Assembly (NCBI GenBank): GCA_964468125.1
Contig: CAYXVF010000016.1
Span: forward strand, 1 to 64,000
Direction: 5' to 3'
Origin: CAYXVF01 sp964468125
GTDB lineage: Bacteria > Myxococcota > XYA12-FULL-58-9 > CAYXVF01
DNA: 64,000 nt
The translations under genes and the position numbers were made by a program. Below, one piece after another: positions 51,638 to 58,710 of this stretch; the first letter of the stretch is position 1; every line of letters starts with the position of its first letter. The notes under the pieces were generated by a model. That model saw only the letters and a program-made list of their open reading frames with translations, was not told where the DNA came from and did not search any database.

Positions 51638-52351
51638 TCAGTTAGCGTCGCAATGACCTTCACCATCGACGTGTCCGAGATTCCCAACCAGAGCAGTGAG
51701 GTATGCCCACATGTCGTTGGCGCCGCTGTTGCCGGGGTCGTAGGCACCGACGTCGGCGGCCGCGAGCTCAGCTTCGGTGATCACCCCGTCCGAATCCCCA
51801 TCCGCGTTGGCGATGGGGTCGAAGAAGAGCGATGGCTCCTCGGCGACCAGGCTGTCGTAGAGGAGGTGGTCCGCGTGCACGGTGATTTGAAACGTTGCCG
51901 TGCCACCTCCCTCCACCACCGTGGTGGTCTCGCAGTTGCTGTAGGTCACGCGTGCGGGAAAGCGCCAGTCGAAGGACTTGGTCACGCCCTGCCGCTCCGC
52001 GGTTCCAATGACGTGAATGCCGCCCAGGACGTAGCGCGGGGCGTTGAACTCGCCCGCCTCGACCGAGCCTCGCGACAATTCGTGCCCGGCCCCGTCGCTC
52101 GCCACCGCGAGCTCGACCGTTCCGAGGTCCGAGAACACCCGGCCGGCCACCTCGACCTCTTCCACCTCGACCTCAAAGCTCGAGAAATCGACCGACCAGC
52201 CATCGCCGACCTCGCTGGCGGCAATGCCGAGCTCGATGAAGTCCTCGCCGTAGGCGGTCACCACGACCTCGCCTTCACTGTCGCCGCAGGCAGCCACGCT
52301 CGCGAGAGCCAGGCCCAGCGCCAAGGGTATGATTTTCCGTTTCACGTTCAC
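51638..52351 (-). CDS. lipoprotein with EF-hand-like loop
   Basis: 237 residues. The lipobox is ASVAAC (Cys22). A beta-rich N-terminal half is followed by ATFQITVHADHLLYDSLVAEEP, then a calcium-type loop ADGDSDGVITEAEL (DxDxDG pattern) and a C-terminus GNLGHVDGEGHCDAN with His and Cys residues that could bind metal. The start overlaps the upstream lipoprotein gene (ATGA), and the stop lies 6-7 bases before the receptor ATG. I have the impression that this pattern recurs in Myxococcota lipoproteins beside TonB receptors, with unknown function. Confidence 0.7.
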   Translation of the reverse strand: MNVKRKIIPLALGLALASVAACGDSEGEVVVTAYGEDFIELGIAASEVGDGWSVDFSSFEVEVEEVEVAGRVFSDLGTVELAVASDGAGHELSRGSVEAGEFNAPRYVLGGIHVIGTAERQGVTKSFDWRFPARVTYSNCETTTVVEGGGTATFQITVHADHLLYDSLVAEEPSLFFDPIANADGDSDGVITEAELAAADVGAYDPGNSGANDMWAYLTALVGNLGHVDGEGHCDAN

Positions 52352-53121
52352 TCCTCCAAAATCATCTCGAAATAGTCGTGCGACAGCAGACGCCGCTGCA
52401 CGGTGTAGAAAGACACGACGACCGCCGGCGTTGCGGCGGTCTCTTCCAAGACCAAGGGATCGGGCATCGCACCGAAGTCGACGCCGTCAAACAGGTGCCG
52501 CTCGGGGCGGAACGGCTCGGTGGTGGAAAAGCGAAGCACGACCCGTCGCGCCCCGCTCTCCGCCACCTCGACCTCGAAGGGCACCCCGACGAGCTTGCGG
52601 TCCGCGGGAGCCACCACGTGCACCTCGAAGGGCACGCTCTGGCCATCACGGGTCGCGCGTCCACGGAGGTGGATCGAAAGCCCGAGACGCGCGTCGTCGC
52701 CGGCTAGCCCGTCTTCCGTCCCGAAGGTGGAAAACGTGACGTCCAGGGCGTCGTACGTCGTCGCGAGCAGGACCGCTTCGCCGATCGACTCCTCCGCCAG
52801 GAAATCCACGACGAAGCGACCCGGCAGCACGCCGAGCGTATCGCCGCTCTGCACGTGACCGGGATGTGCGTGTGCGCTCGGCACGAGCCAATCGCTGACC
52901 TGTTCGAGCCACGCCGTCTCGCGCGCCCCGTAGCTCAGAAACTCGAAGTCACTGAAGCTCATCGTCACCGCTTCGAGCTCGACATTGAACCCGAGATCGG
53001 TCGATGCGACCGAGTTCAGCAATTCGGCCTGCACCGGTACGGTCACCTCGGCGACGTCCGAGCCGCCCCCGCACGCGCACGAAAGCACGGCGAGGAAGGC
53101 GGCATGCCTTCCCTTCTTCAT
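52348..53121 (-). CDS. lipoprotein with His-rich motif
   Basis: 257 residues from ATG 53121. The signal ends in LSCAC. The mature protein is beta-rich; residues 85-92 read SAHAHPGH, a likely metal-binding motif, and MSFSDFEFLSYG near 55 resembles DUF4382/MbnP-type strands. No firm family. It overlaps the next lipoprotein gene by four bases, and both precede the TonB receptor. Together they could capture or sense the receptor's ligand on the outer membrane. Confidence 0.68.
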   Translation of the reverse strand: MKKGRHAAFLAVLSCACGGGSDVAEVTVPVQAELLNSVASTDLGFNVELEAVTMSFSDFEFLSYGARETAWLEQVSDWLVPSAHAHPGHVQSGDTLGVLPGRFVVDFLAEESIGEAVLLATTYDALDVTFSTFGTEDGLAGDDARLGLSIHLRGRATRDGQSVPFEVHVVAPADRKLVGVPFEVEVAESGARRVVLRFSTTEPFRPERHLFDGVDFGAMPDPLVLEETAATPAVVVSFYTVQRRLLSHDYFEMILEE

Positions 53122-53317
53122 CGCAATTCTCCACCGGGCCCCATTCAAAGCCTCGCCAGAGCGTGCGCACCATCACGCACGAAGCCGAGGACCTTCGATC
53201 GGGCCTATGAGTGTCTAGGCAGATGCAGACGCGCCTGCGTCAATGAGACGCGGCCGCTCTGAGGATCGCGCGAGCAGTCGAAGACTCGTCCTGCGGGAGG
53301 GGCGATTAACGCTCTCA

Positions 53318-53911
53318 TCAGGAGAAACCAATCGTCCGCGGCAACCCTCTAAGGCCATAGGAGGCGGGCGGCGCGCGCGGCGCAGTCGCCAAGTCGAGCT
53401 CAAACGGAGGTGCCGACCGAGCCACCGGCCGCGGCGGTTCGGCGAGCAGGGTCGCGATGCCGGCCTCGTGAACGAACGGCGCGGCCGTGAAGCTGAGAAG
53501 CGTGAAGTGGCTGGTGCTGTCGCCGGTATGACCGGTGGACGAGCGCTCGTCCGTCTCAGGCGCGTCGTGCTCGGGGTGCGCTTCCCGGTCGGTGTCCGTC
53601 GGCGCGGGCGGGGCGGCTCGTTGCTCCGGCCTCGGCTCGGAAGCGGGGAGCGTGGCGGAGTTGCGACCCGCGTCCGGTTGGTGGTCGCGCGGCGCCGCGT
53701 TTCGATGCGCGGGCGGCGGCTCGTGCGAATCGGCGGGCGGTGGCGCCTCTCGGTGATACACCACGCGCCCATCCGGGAGGTGGGTATGCCGGCCCTGCAG
53801 CGCGTGGGTCAGCACGTGCGCGAGCGGGCTTGCCACCAGGTGGCCCGCGCCGAAAGCCGCCGCAAGCGCAAATAAAAAGCCTAGACGGCGCGTCGAGGGT
53901 CGTCGTGTCAT
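53318..53911 (-). CDS. His/Pro-rich exported protein of a putative metal system
   Basis: 197 residues from ATG 53911. An N-terminal signal or anchor (FLFALAAAFGAGHLVAS) precedes HVLTHALQGRHTHLPDGRVVYH. Then comes a long disordered Pro/Ala/Asp/His-rich stretch (residues 55-140) with SHEPPPAHRN and HPEHDAPE. The tail has TAPRAPPAS, reminiscent of small His-rich metal-tolerance proteins (CopL/DUF2946-like) that often end with RAPPA-type sequence. It probably binds metal ions. It lies 196 bases upstream of the two lipoprotein genes on the same strand. Confidence 0.6.
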   Translation of the reverse strand: MTRRPSTRRLGFLFALAAAFGAGHLVASPLAHVLTHALQGRHTHLPDGRVVYHREAPPPADSHEPPPAHRNAAPRDHQPDAGRNSATLPASEPRPEQRAAPPAPTDTDREAHPEHDAPETDERSSTGHTGDSTSHFTLLSFTAAPFVHEAGIATLLAEPPRPVARSAPPFELDLATAPRAPPASYGLRGLPRTIGFS

Positions 53912-54021
53912 CCCGCAAGAATGGGAATAACTCGGGCAGCCTCATCACGACAAGCGCTCTCGTCGCCGCGCCTGATCTCGGTCAAGTCTACTGGATAGAA
54001 GGCGTGCGGGCGGGAAACCGC

Positions 54022-54049
54022 GAAAGGGGGAGCTATGCGGCATCCGAAG
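54022..54049 (+). repeat. 28-bp direct repeat, left copy
   Basis: This copy differs from the one at 54793-54820 at one base (GCGG versus GCAG). It contains GGGGGAGCTATG, the ribosome site and start codon of hemY, plus the first codons. It ends exactly where the stop codon of the minus-strand nucleotidyltransferase gene begins (54050). Sequence outside the 28 bases does not match. Confidence 0.85.
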
Positions 54050-54493
54050 TCACTCTTCGAGCTCTTCGACGTCCGCTGCGTCTTTGGTTCGGCCAGTCGC
54101 CTTTTTGTTGCGAAGGAGCTCCGACCGCCCGAGGAACCGCACGGGGATTCCGTCGAGCACGCCTGCTTCACTTCCGTTGATGGCATCGTCGAAGGACACC
54201 GCGGTGATTCCGGTGAGCAGGTCGATTCTCTGGGGGGGCAGACCGAGCTGAATGATCTGGTCGGGCTTTTCGAAGTCTTCCGCGGTGAGGCCCGTCTCCT
54301 CAAACCCGAAGGCGCTCAGTACGTCGACGATCTTCCGGCCACTCTCGGCCGTTGGCCGCACAAAAAAATCGATATCGCCCGTGTAGCGGGGGTAGCCGTG
54401 GTAGGCGACCGCGTGGGCGCCGACGATGACGTACTCAACGCCGGCCGAGTTCAACAACTCGACAAACTCGCGCAAATCCTTGCTGAGCTTCAT
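54050..54493 (-). CDS. MNT-type nucleotidyltransferase (DUF6036-like)
   Basis: 147 residues. The polymerase-beta-like nucleotidyltransferase core is visible: EYVIVGAHAVAYHGYPRYTGDIDFFV, with the GS-like and DxD (DID) residues, then LGLPPQRIDLLTGI with the third acidic residue, and a C-terminal NKKATGRTKDAADVEELE. Such proteins occur as antitoxins or toxins in HEPN/MNT and AbiE-type modules and as stand-alone genes. It overlaps the upstream small gene by 59 bases. Flanking 28-bp repeats mark it as an inserted cassette. Confidence 0.82.
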   Translation of the reverse strand: MKLSKDLREFVELLNSAGVEYVIVGAHAVAYHGYPRYTGDIDFFVRPTAESGRKIVDVLSAFGFEETGLTAEDFEKPDQIIQLGLPPQRIDLLTGITAVSFDDAINGSEAGVLDGIPVRFLGRSELLRNKKATGRTKDAADVEELEE

Positions 54494-54626
54494 CGTCCTG
54501 TCCGCGATGGCTGGCGACCAGCTCGAGCAAAATGTCGAGCCGTTGCACCGGGGTCAGCGACCGATAGTACCGTCGGTCGGCGCGTCTGGCCAGGTCGTGG
54601 CTGGAAAAGACCTGAATACGGCGCAT
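54435..54626 (-). CDS. small protein paired with the nucleotidyltransferase
   Basis: 63 residues from ATG 54626, with 59 bases of overlap into the nucleotidyltransferase gene. Sequence: basic start RRIQVFSSHDLARRADRRYYRSLTP, then QRLDILLELV and a tail RVCRVVELGRR. I recall the pattern ADxxYYxSLTPxxRLxILLEL from small genes placed directly ahead of MNT-type nucleotidyltransferases. The pair behaves like a two-gene toxin-antitoxin or modification module. Its role is unknown. Confidence 0.6.
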   Translation of the reverse strand: MRRIQVFSSHDLARRADRRYYRSLTPVQRLDILLELVASHRGQDDEAQQGFARVCRVVELGRR

Positions 54627-54792
54627 GGCTCCACAATAAGCGGACGCGGCCCATCGAGCAAACGAACCGCTCGCCGGGCCGTGAGCGGGCGCATCGGCTC
54701 CACACGCCACGTGATCCAGATCAGGCGGACCCGTGACCTGGGCATTGGAGAACAACCCCCCTCTTCGGCGACCTAGAAGGGCCGCGAGCCAT

Positions 54793-54820
54793 GAAAGGGG
54801 GAGCTATGCAGCATCCGAAG
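54793..54820 (+). repeat. 28-bp direct repeat, right copy (5' end of hemY)
   Basis: Second copy of the repeat at 54022-54049, 771 bases downstream, with one mismatch. It carries the ribosome site (GGGGGAG) and ATG of hemY. The segment between the copies holds only the nucleotidyltransferase pair, so the repeat bounds a cassette. Confidence 0.85.
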
Positions 54821-56212
54821 GAGCGCGTGGTCGCGATTGTGGGCGGCGGATTGTCCGGACTCGCGATTGCGGAGGCCATTCAGCACCGTTCCCAGGGCGA
54901 GGCGGTGCGGCCGATCGTCCTCGAGGCGGAATCCGCGCCCGGCGGCAAGGTCCGCTCCGAGCGTCAGGGGGGCTTCGTGGTGGAAACCGGTCCCCACGGG
55001 TTTCTCGGCCGGGAGGTCAAAGTGTTCGAGCTGATCGAGCGCTTGGGACTCAACGGCGAAATGGTCCGCGCGGACCCGGCGAGTGCGAAACGCTTCCTCG
55101 TGAGTCGCGGCAAGCTGCGCGAGGTCAAGATGTCGCCCTTCGGCTTCATGACGAGTGGGTTGCTGTCTCCCTGGGGACGTCTCCGGGTCGTGATGGAAGC
55201 CTTCGTGAAGGCGGACTCGAAGGCGCACGAGAGCGTCGCAGACTTCGCGAAGCGGCGGATCGGCAAGGAAGCCGCGAACGTGATGGTCGACGCGATGGTC
55301 ACGGGGATCTACGGCGGCGACCCGGAGGACCTCGCACTCGAAGCGGCGTTCCCGCGCATGGTGGAGCTCGAAGAAAACTACGGCTCGCTCATTCGCGCGC
55401 AATTCGCTCTCGCCAAAGAGCGGCGCGGCGAGACCGAGGACGAGAAGGAGAGGCGGCAAAACCTGCACAGCTTCCGCAATGGTCTTCAGACCTTGGTCGA
55501 TGGACTCGTCGGTGCGGTCCCGGACGTTCGGACTTCCGCGTCGGTGGATCGCATCGTGCCCACTCGCGACGGGTTCGAGCTGATGGGCAGCTTCGGCAAC
55601 CTGCGCGCGGACTCGGTCGTGTCCTGTGTGCCCGCGAGCGCGCTCGGAAAGATGCTCGAGGGAGCGGGTCCCCAAGCCCTCGTCCAGCGGGCAACCGACC
55701 ACCGCTTTGCGCCGGTGAACGTCGTGGTTCTCGGTTTCAACGCCAAGGACATTCGTCGGAAACTCAATGGCTTTGGTTACTTGGCGCCGCATTCGGAGGG
55801 CCGGGACCTGCTCGGATGCGTGTGGGGTGACTCCGTGTTCCCGCAACATGCGCCGGAGGGACAGGTGCTGTTGCGCTGCATGATGGGAGGCATGCGCAAC
55901 GCCGGTCTCACCACCTTGGACGACGGGGAGCTGGTCGATCGCTGCCGCACGGAGCTGGTGCAAATGATCGGTCTCGACCCGGAGGCGCTGCCGACGATGC
56001 AAGCGATCTTCCGCTGGCCCGAAGGGATCCCGCAGTACGACGCGGAGCACTCGGCACGTCTGATGGCCGCGCGCGAGCTCGAGCACGGGCTTCCGGGGTT
56101 GGTGATCGCCGGGAATTCCTACACCGGAGTCGCGATGATCGAGTGTATCGCGAATGCGGAAAAGGCCGCGGAACAGGCGCTCCGGGACATCGCGACCGCC
56201 GCTGCGGCGTGA
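54806..56212 (+). CDS. hemY: protoporphyrinogen oxidase (oxygen-dependent type)
   Basis: 468 residues from ATG 54806, which has GGGGGAG before it (an ATG at 54791 is also in frame). The FAD motif is VAIVGGGLSGLAIAEAI, followed by EAESAPGGKVRSER. Internal VETGPHGFL and C-terminal PGLVIAGNSYTGVAMIECIANAE match HemY/HemG oxidases. It makes protoporphyrin IX for heme. No other heme gene is nearby. The start region is duplicated upstream (28-bp repeat), so its original promoter may lie before the left repeat, 770 bases away. Confidence 0.9.
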   Translation: MQHPKERVVAIVGGGLSGLAIAEAIQHRSQGEAVRPIVLEAESAPGGKVRSERQGGFVVETGPHGFLGREVKVFELIERLGLNGEMVRADPASAKRFLVSRGKLREVKMSPFGFMTSGLLSPWGRLRVVMEAFVKADSKAHESVADFAKRRIGKEAANVMVDAMVTGIYGGDPEDLALEAAFPRMVELEENYGSLIRAQFALAKERRGETEDEKERRQNLHSFRNGLQTLVDGLVGAVPDVRTSASVDRIVPTRDGFELMGSFGNLRADSVVSCVPASALGKMLEGAGPQALVQRATDHRFAPVNVVVLGFNAKDIRRKLNGFGYLAPHSEGRDLLGCVWGDSVFPQHAPEGQVLLRCMMGGMRNAGLTTLDDGELVDRCRTELVQMIGLDPEALPTMQAIFRWPEGIPQYDAEHSARLMAARELEHGLPGLVIAGNSYTGVAMIECIANAEKAAEQALRDIATAAAA

Positions 56213-56256
56213 GCCACGGGTCGCGCGGGACGAGCTGATTCGCTAAACCATCCGTC

Positions 56257-56901
56257 ATGGTTGAGGCAGCGGTCGAGGTCGAGCTCGCATCCGAGAAGGT
56301 CCTGTTGTTGCCGGGGCGCGCGATGTTCTGGCCGAAACGGCGGGTTCTGTTCGTTGCGGACCTGCACTGGGGCAAACGCGAGGCGTTCGTCGTGGAGGGC
56401 GTCCCTCTTCCGGATGGGGTACTACGCGACGACCTGTCTCGGCTCGAGAACCTGATTCAGGCGCATTCGGTCGAGCGGGTCGTCGTTCTAGGCGATCTGA
56501 TTCACAACCGCGCGGGAATCACGGAGGCGGTGGTGGAGCAGGTCGCCGCGTTTCGCGCCCGGGGACCGGAGATGTGGCTCATCCGCGGCAACCACGACCG
56601 CCACCTGCCGCGTCTGCCTGCGTGCTGGCGGATCGAGGAGCACCTCGATCGATGCGAACCGCCGTTCGTCTACACCCATGTGCCACGCGACGATCCGGGC
56701 GGCTACGTACTCGCCGGCCACGTGCACCCGGCCTTGCGGCTACGCACCCGCGGGGACGGCCTGCGCGTTCCCTGTTTTCACATCGGGCCGAGCTTCGCGG
56801 TGCTTCCCGCGTTCAGCGCCTTCACCGGCGGCGCGGTGGTCACGCCCAAGCCCGGCGAACGCGCCTTCGCGATCGCGGGCGATCGGGTGATCGAGGTCTA
56901 G
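56257..56901 (+). CDS. pdeM: ligase-associated DNA damage response endonuclease/phosphodiesterase
   Basis: 214 residues of the calcineurin-like metallophosphoesterase fold: LFVADLHWGKREAF (DxH), VVLGDLIHNRAG (GDxxH), WLIRGNHDRHLP (GNHD) and LAGHVHPAL (GHxH). The N-terminal LLPGRAMFWPKRR and spacing match PdeM, the fourth member of the exonuclease-ligase-helicase set. It is 6.8 kb from that operon, separated by the TonB receptor and hemY regions. It should process DNA ends with the ligase complex. Confidence 0.88.
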   Translation: MVEAAVEVELASEKVLLLPGRAMFWPKRRVLFVADLHWGKREAFVVEGVPLPDGVLRDDLSRLENLIQAHSVERVVVLGDLIHNRAGITEAVVEQVAAFRARGPEMWLIRGNHDRHLPRLPACWRIEEHLDRCEPPFVYTHVPRDDPGGYVLAGHVHPALRLRTRGDGLRVPCFHIGPSFAVLPAFSAFTGGAVVTPKPGERAFAIAGDRVIEV

Positions 56902-56914
56902 GCTGCGGTCGCGC

Positions 56915-57433
56915 TCAATTCGCCGGTCCCTGATCCGCGGTGGGGCCCGCGCGGTCGTCGGACTGCACCTCGTCGCGGACGACTTCGTAGGCTTTGAACG
57001 TGTCAAACCAAGAGTAGACCACTCCGAGGAAATCGAGGGACATTCCCAATAGAAAGAACAGCACCAGATAGGGCTGCAGGTCGACGTGCGGAACGGTGAA
57101 GCCCAAGCCGAGCAGGAGCGACACCCCGACGAAGATTCCGATCGCCGAGAAGTAACAGACATTGGCGTTGCGGACGAAGCGGGCGCGTTCGGTGAGGCGA
57201 GCGAGCTGCCGGTGGATGCTGTCGACTCGCATTCGGTCGAGTGGGATGAAATCCGTCTCCGACGAGCGGTGCTGCAAGCGCCTGCGCTCCTCAGTCAGAT
57301 TTCGAATGCGATTGAGGATCACCGAGTACTTGTTGCTGACCGTCAGTAACAGCAAGCCGGTCGCGTTGATCATCACCGCCGGAGCGAGGATCAGCTGGAT
57401 CACCCGGGTGACCGACAGGTCGGTCTGAGCCAT
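56915..57433 (-). CDS. DUF2721 family membrane protein
   Basis: 172 residues. There are three predicted helices: residues 12-30 (IQLILAPAVMINATGLLLLTV), 88-108 (VCYFSAIGIFVGVSLLLGL) and 120-142. The loop NRIRNLTEERRRL is the DUF2721 signature. A Pro/Asp-rich tail ends the protein. The family is small, common and uncharacterised. It is convergent with pdeM. Confidence 0.8.
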   Translation of the reverse strand: MAQTDLSVTRVIQLILAPAVMINATGLLLLTVSNKYSVILNRIRNLTEERRRLQHRSSETDFIPLDRMRVDSIHRQLARLTERARFVRNANVCYFSAIGIFVGVSLLLGLGFTVPHVDLQPYLVLFFLLGMSLDFLGVVYSWFDTFKAYEVVRDEVQSDDRAGPTADQGPAN

Positions 57434-57568
57434 CGGCTAACTCCACCCGCGTCACTACCGGGCCGGTGACGGGGGCCCGAGGTGCGCTTGGAAGTCGGCT
57501 TCTAGCAGGACAGTGCGACGACCGCAGCCCCCCGAGTTGGCGGGCGAATCCGGGACCGGCCACCGCGC

Positions 57569-57877
57569 TCAGCGGCTGCGTCCGTTGTGCTTCTTGCGGG
57601 CGATGTTGCGGGAGGCGCGGTCCTGTTTGCGCTCGATCTTCGCTCGCTCGGCCCGGGTGACCTTCCCGTCGGCCCGGGCACGCCGTTTGGTCCGCTGAAT
57701 GTGGCGTTGTTGGCGCGCGATCTTGCGCGTCTCGTGCCGGGTGAGCTCGCCGGAGCGAACGCCCTCGGCCGTCCGGGCCGCCTGTTTGCCCTGCCGCCGG
57801 TCCGCGCGCGCGGCTTCCGCGCTCCCCACCGTCGCCAGAACCATTGCCATTGCCAGTGTGACAGCCCACGCCTTCAT
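57569..57877 (-). CDS. small basic exported protein
   Basis: 102 residues from ATG 57877 with GAGGAGG upstream. The signal peptide ends at SAEA (about residue 22). The mature protein is extremely basic, almost half Arg/Lys, with helical repeats: ARADRRQGKQAARTA, LTRHETRKIARQQRHIQ and VTRAERAKIERKQDRASRNIARKKHN. The LTxxExxxIxxxQxxI pattern recurs twice, about 30 residues apart. Similar proteins occur in many Proteobacteria; function is unknown. Confidence 0.7.
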   Translation of the reverse strand: MKAWAVTLAMAMVLATVGSAEAARADRRQGKQAARTAEGVRSGELTRHETRKIARQQRHIQRTKRRARADGKVTRAERAKIERKQDRASRNIARKKHNGRSR

Positions 57878-58011
57878 CTCGAGCCTCCTCGTTCCCACCG
57901 GCGGTGATCGCCGGGTTCGAGCAAGCAAACCGTCCAAGTGGAGAAAAGTTGCGAAATGTTGCGGCAACTCTTCGCTCTTTGAAAGCCGGGCCCAATGCTT
58001 AAGTTGCTCGC

Positions 58012-58710
58012 ATGTCGGGACCTGCGATCGAGTTTCGAGACGTTCACAAACGCTACCCGGGAGCGACCCGCGATGCCCTGAAGGGCGTCTCGGTGCGCAT
58101 CGAGTCCGCTCGTCAGGTGGCGCTCGTGGGCCGAAGCGGCAGCGGCAAGTCGACGTTTTTGCACCTTGCCGCCGCCATCGATGTTCCCACCTCCGGCCAG
58201 GTGTGGATCGACGGGCGCGAGGTCAGCGCGCTCTCCGAGCGGGAGCGAACCCTGCTGCGCCGCGACCACGTCGGGCTCGTGTTCCAGTTCTTTCACCTCC
58301 TTCCGCATCTCTCGGTTCTCGAGAACGTGCTCCTGCCGGCGATGATCGCCGACGACATCGCCCGCTATAGGGAGCGGGCGATGGAGCTGCTCGACCGCGT
58401 GGGGCTCGTCGACCGCGCGAACGACTCGGCCGAGAAGCTCTCCGGCGGAGAGATGCAGCGCATCGCGATCTGTCGCGGACTCCTCCGTCGCCCCCAGCTC
58501 CTGCTGGCGGACGAGCCGACCGGGAACCTCGATGACGAAACCGGCGCGACGGTGATGGACTTGCTCACCTCGGTCGTGCGTGAGGAGGGGGCGACGCTCC
58601 TCTTTGTCACTCACAGCCTCGAGCTCGCTGGCGGCGCGGATCGAATCCTGGAGATGCACAGCGGCGTCTTGGAGGTCCGCGAGGCTGCGGCCACGGAGGC
58701 GGCGTCGTGA
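58012..58710 (+). CDS. ABC transporter ATP-binding protein (LolD/MacB type)
   Basis: 232 residues. Walker A GRSGSGKST, Q-loop VFQFFHLLPHLSVLENVLLP, signature LSGGEMQRIAICRGLL and Walker B LLLADEPTGNLD are those of LolD/FtsE/MacB ATPases that work with FtsX-like permeases. ATG 58012. The stop overlaps the permease start by four bases. It should power movement of lipoproteins or lipids, or mechanical signalling, not classical solute import. Confidence 0.92.
   Translation: MSGPAIEFRDVHKRYPGATRDALKGVSVRIESARQVALVGRSGSGKSTFLHLAAAIDVPTSGQVWIDGREVSALSERERTLLRRDHVGLVFQFFHLLPHLSVLENVLLPAMIADDIARYRERAMELLDRVGLVDRANDSAEKLSGGEMQRIAICRGLLRRPQLLLADEPTGNLDDETGATVMDLLTSVVREEGATLLFVTHSLELAGGADRILEMHSGVLEVREAAATEAAS

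Noticed and set aside
54773..56086. Long minus-strand open frame (437 codons)
   Set aside because: It is the antisense shadow of hemY; the plus strand has clear FAD motifs and a ribosome site.
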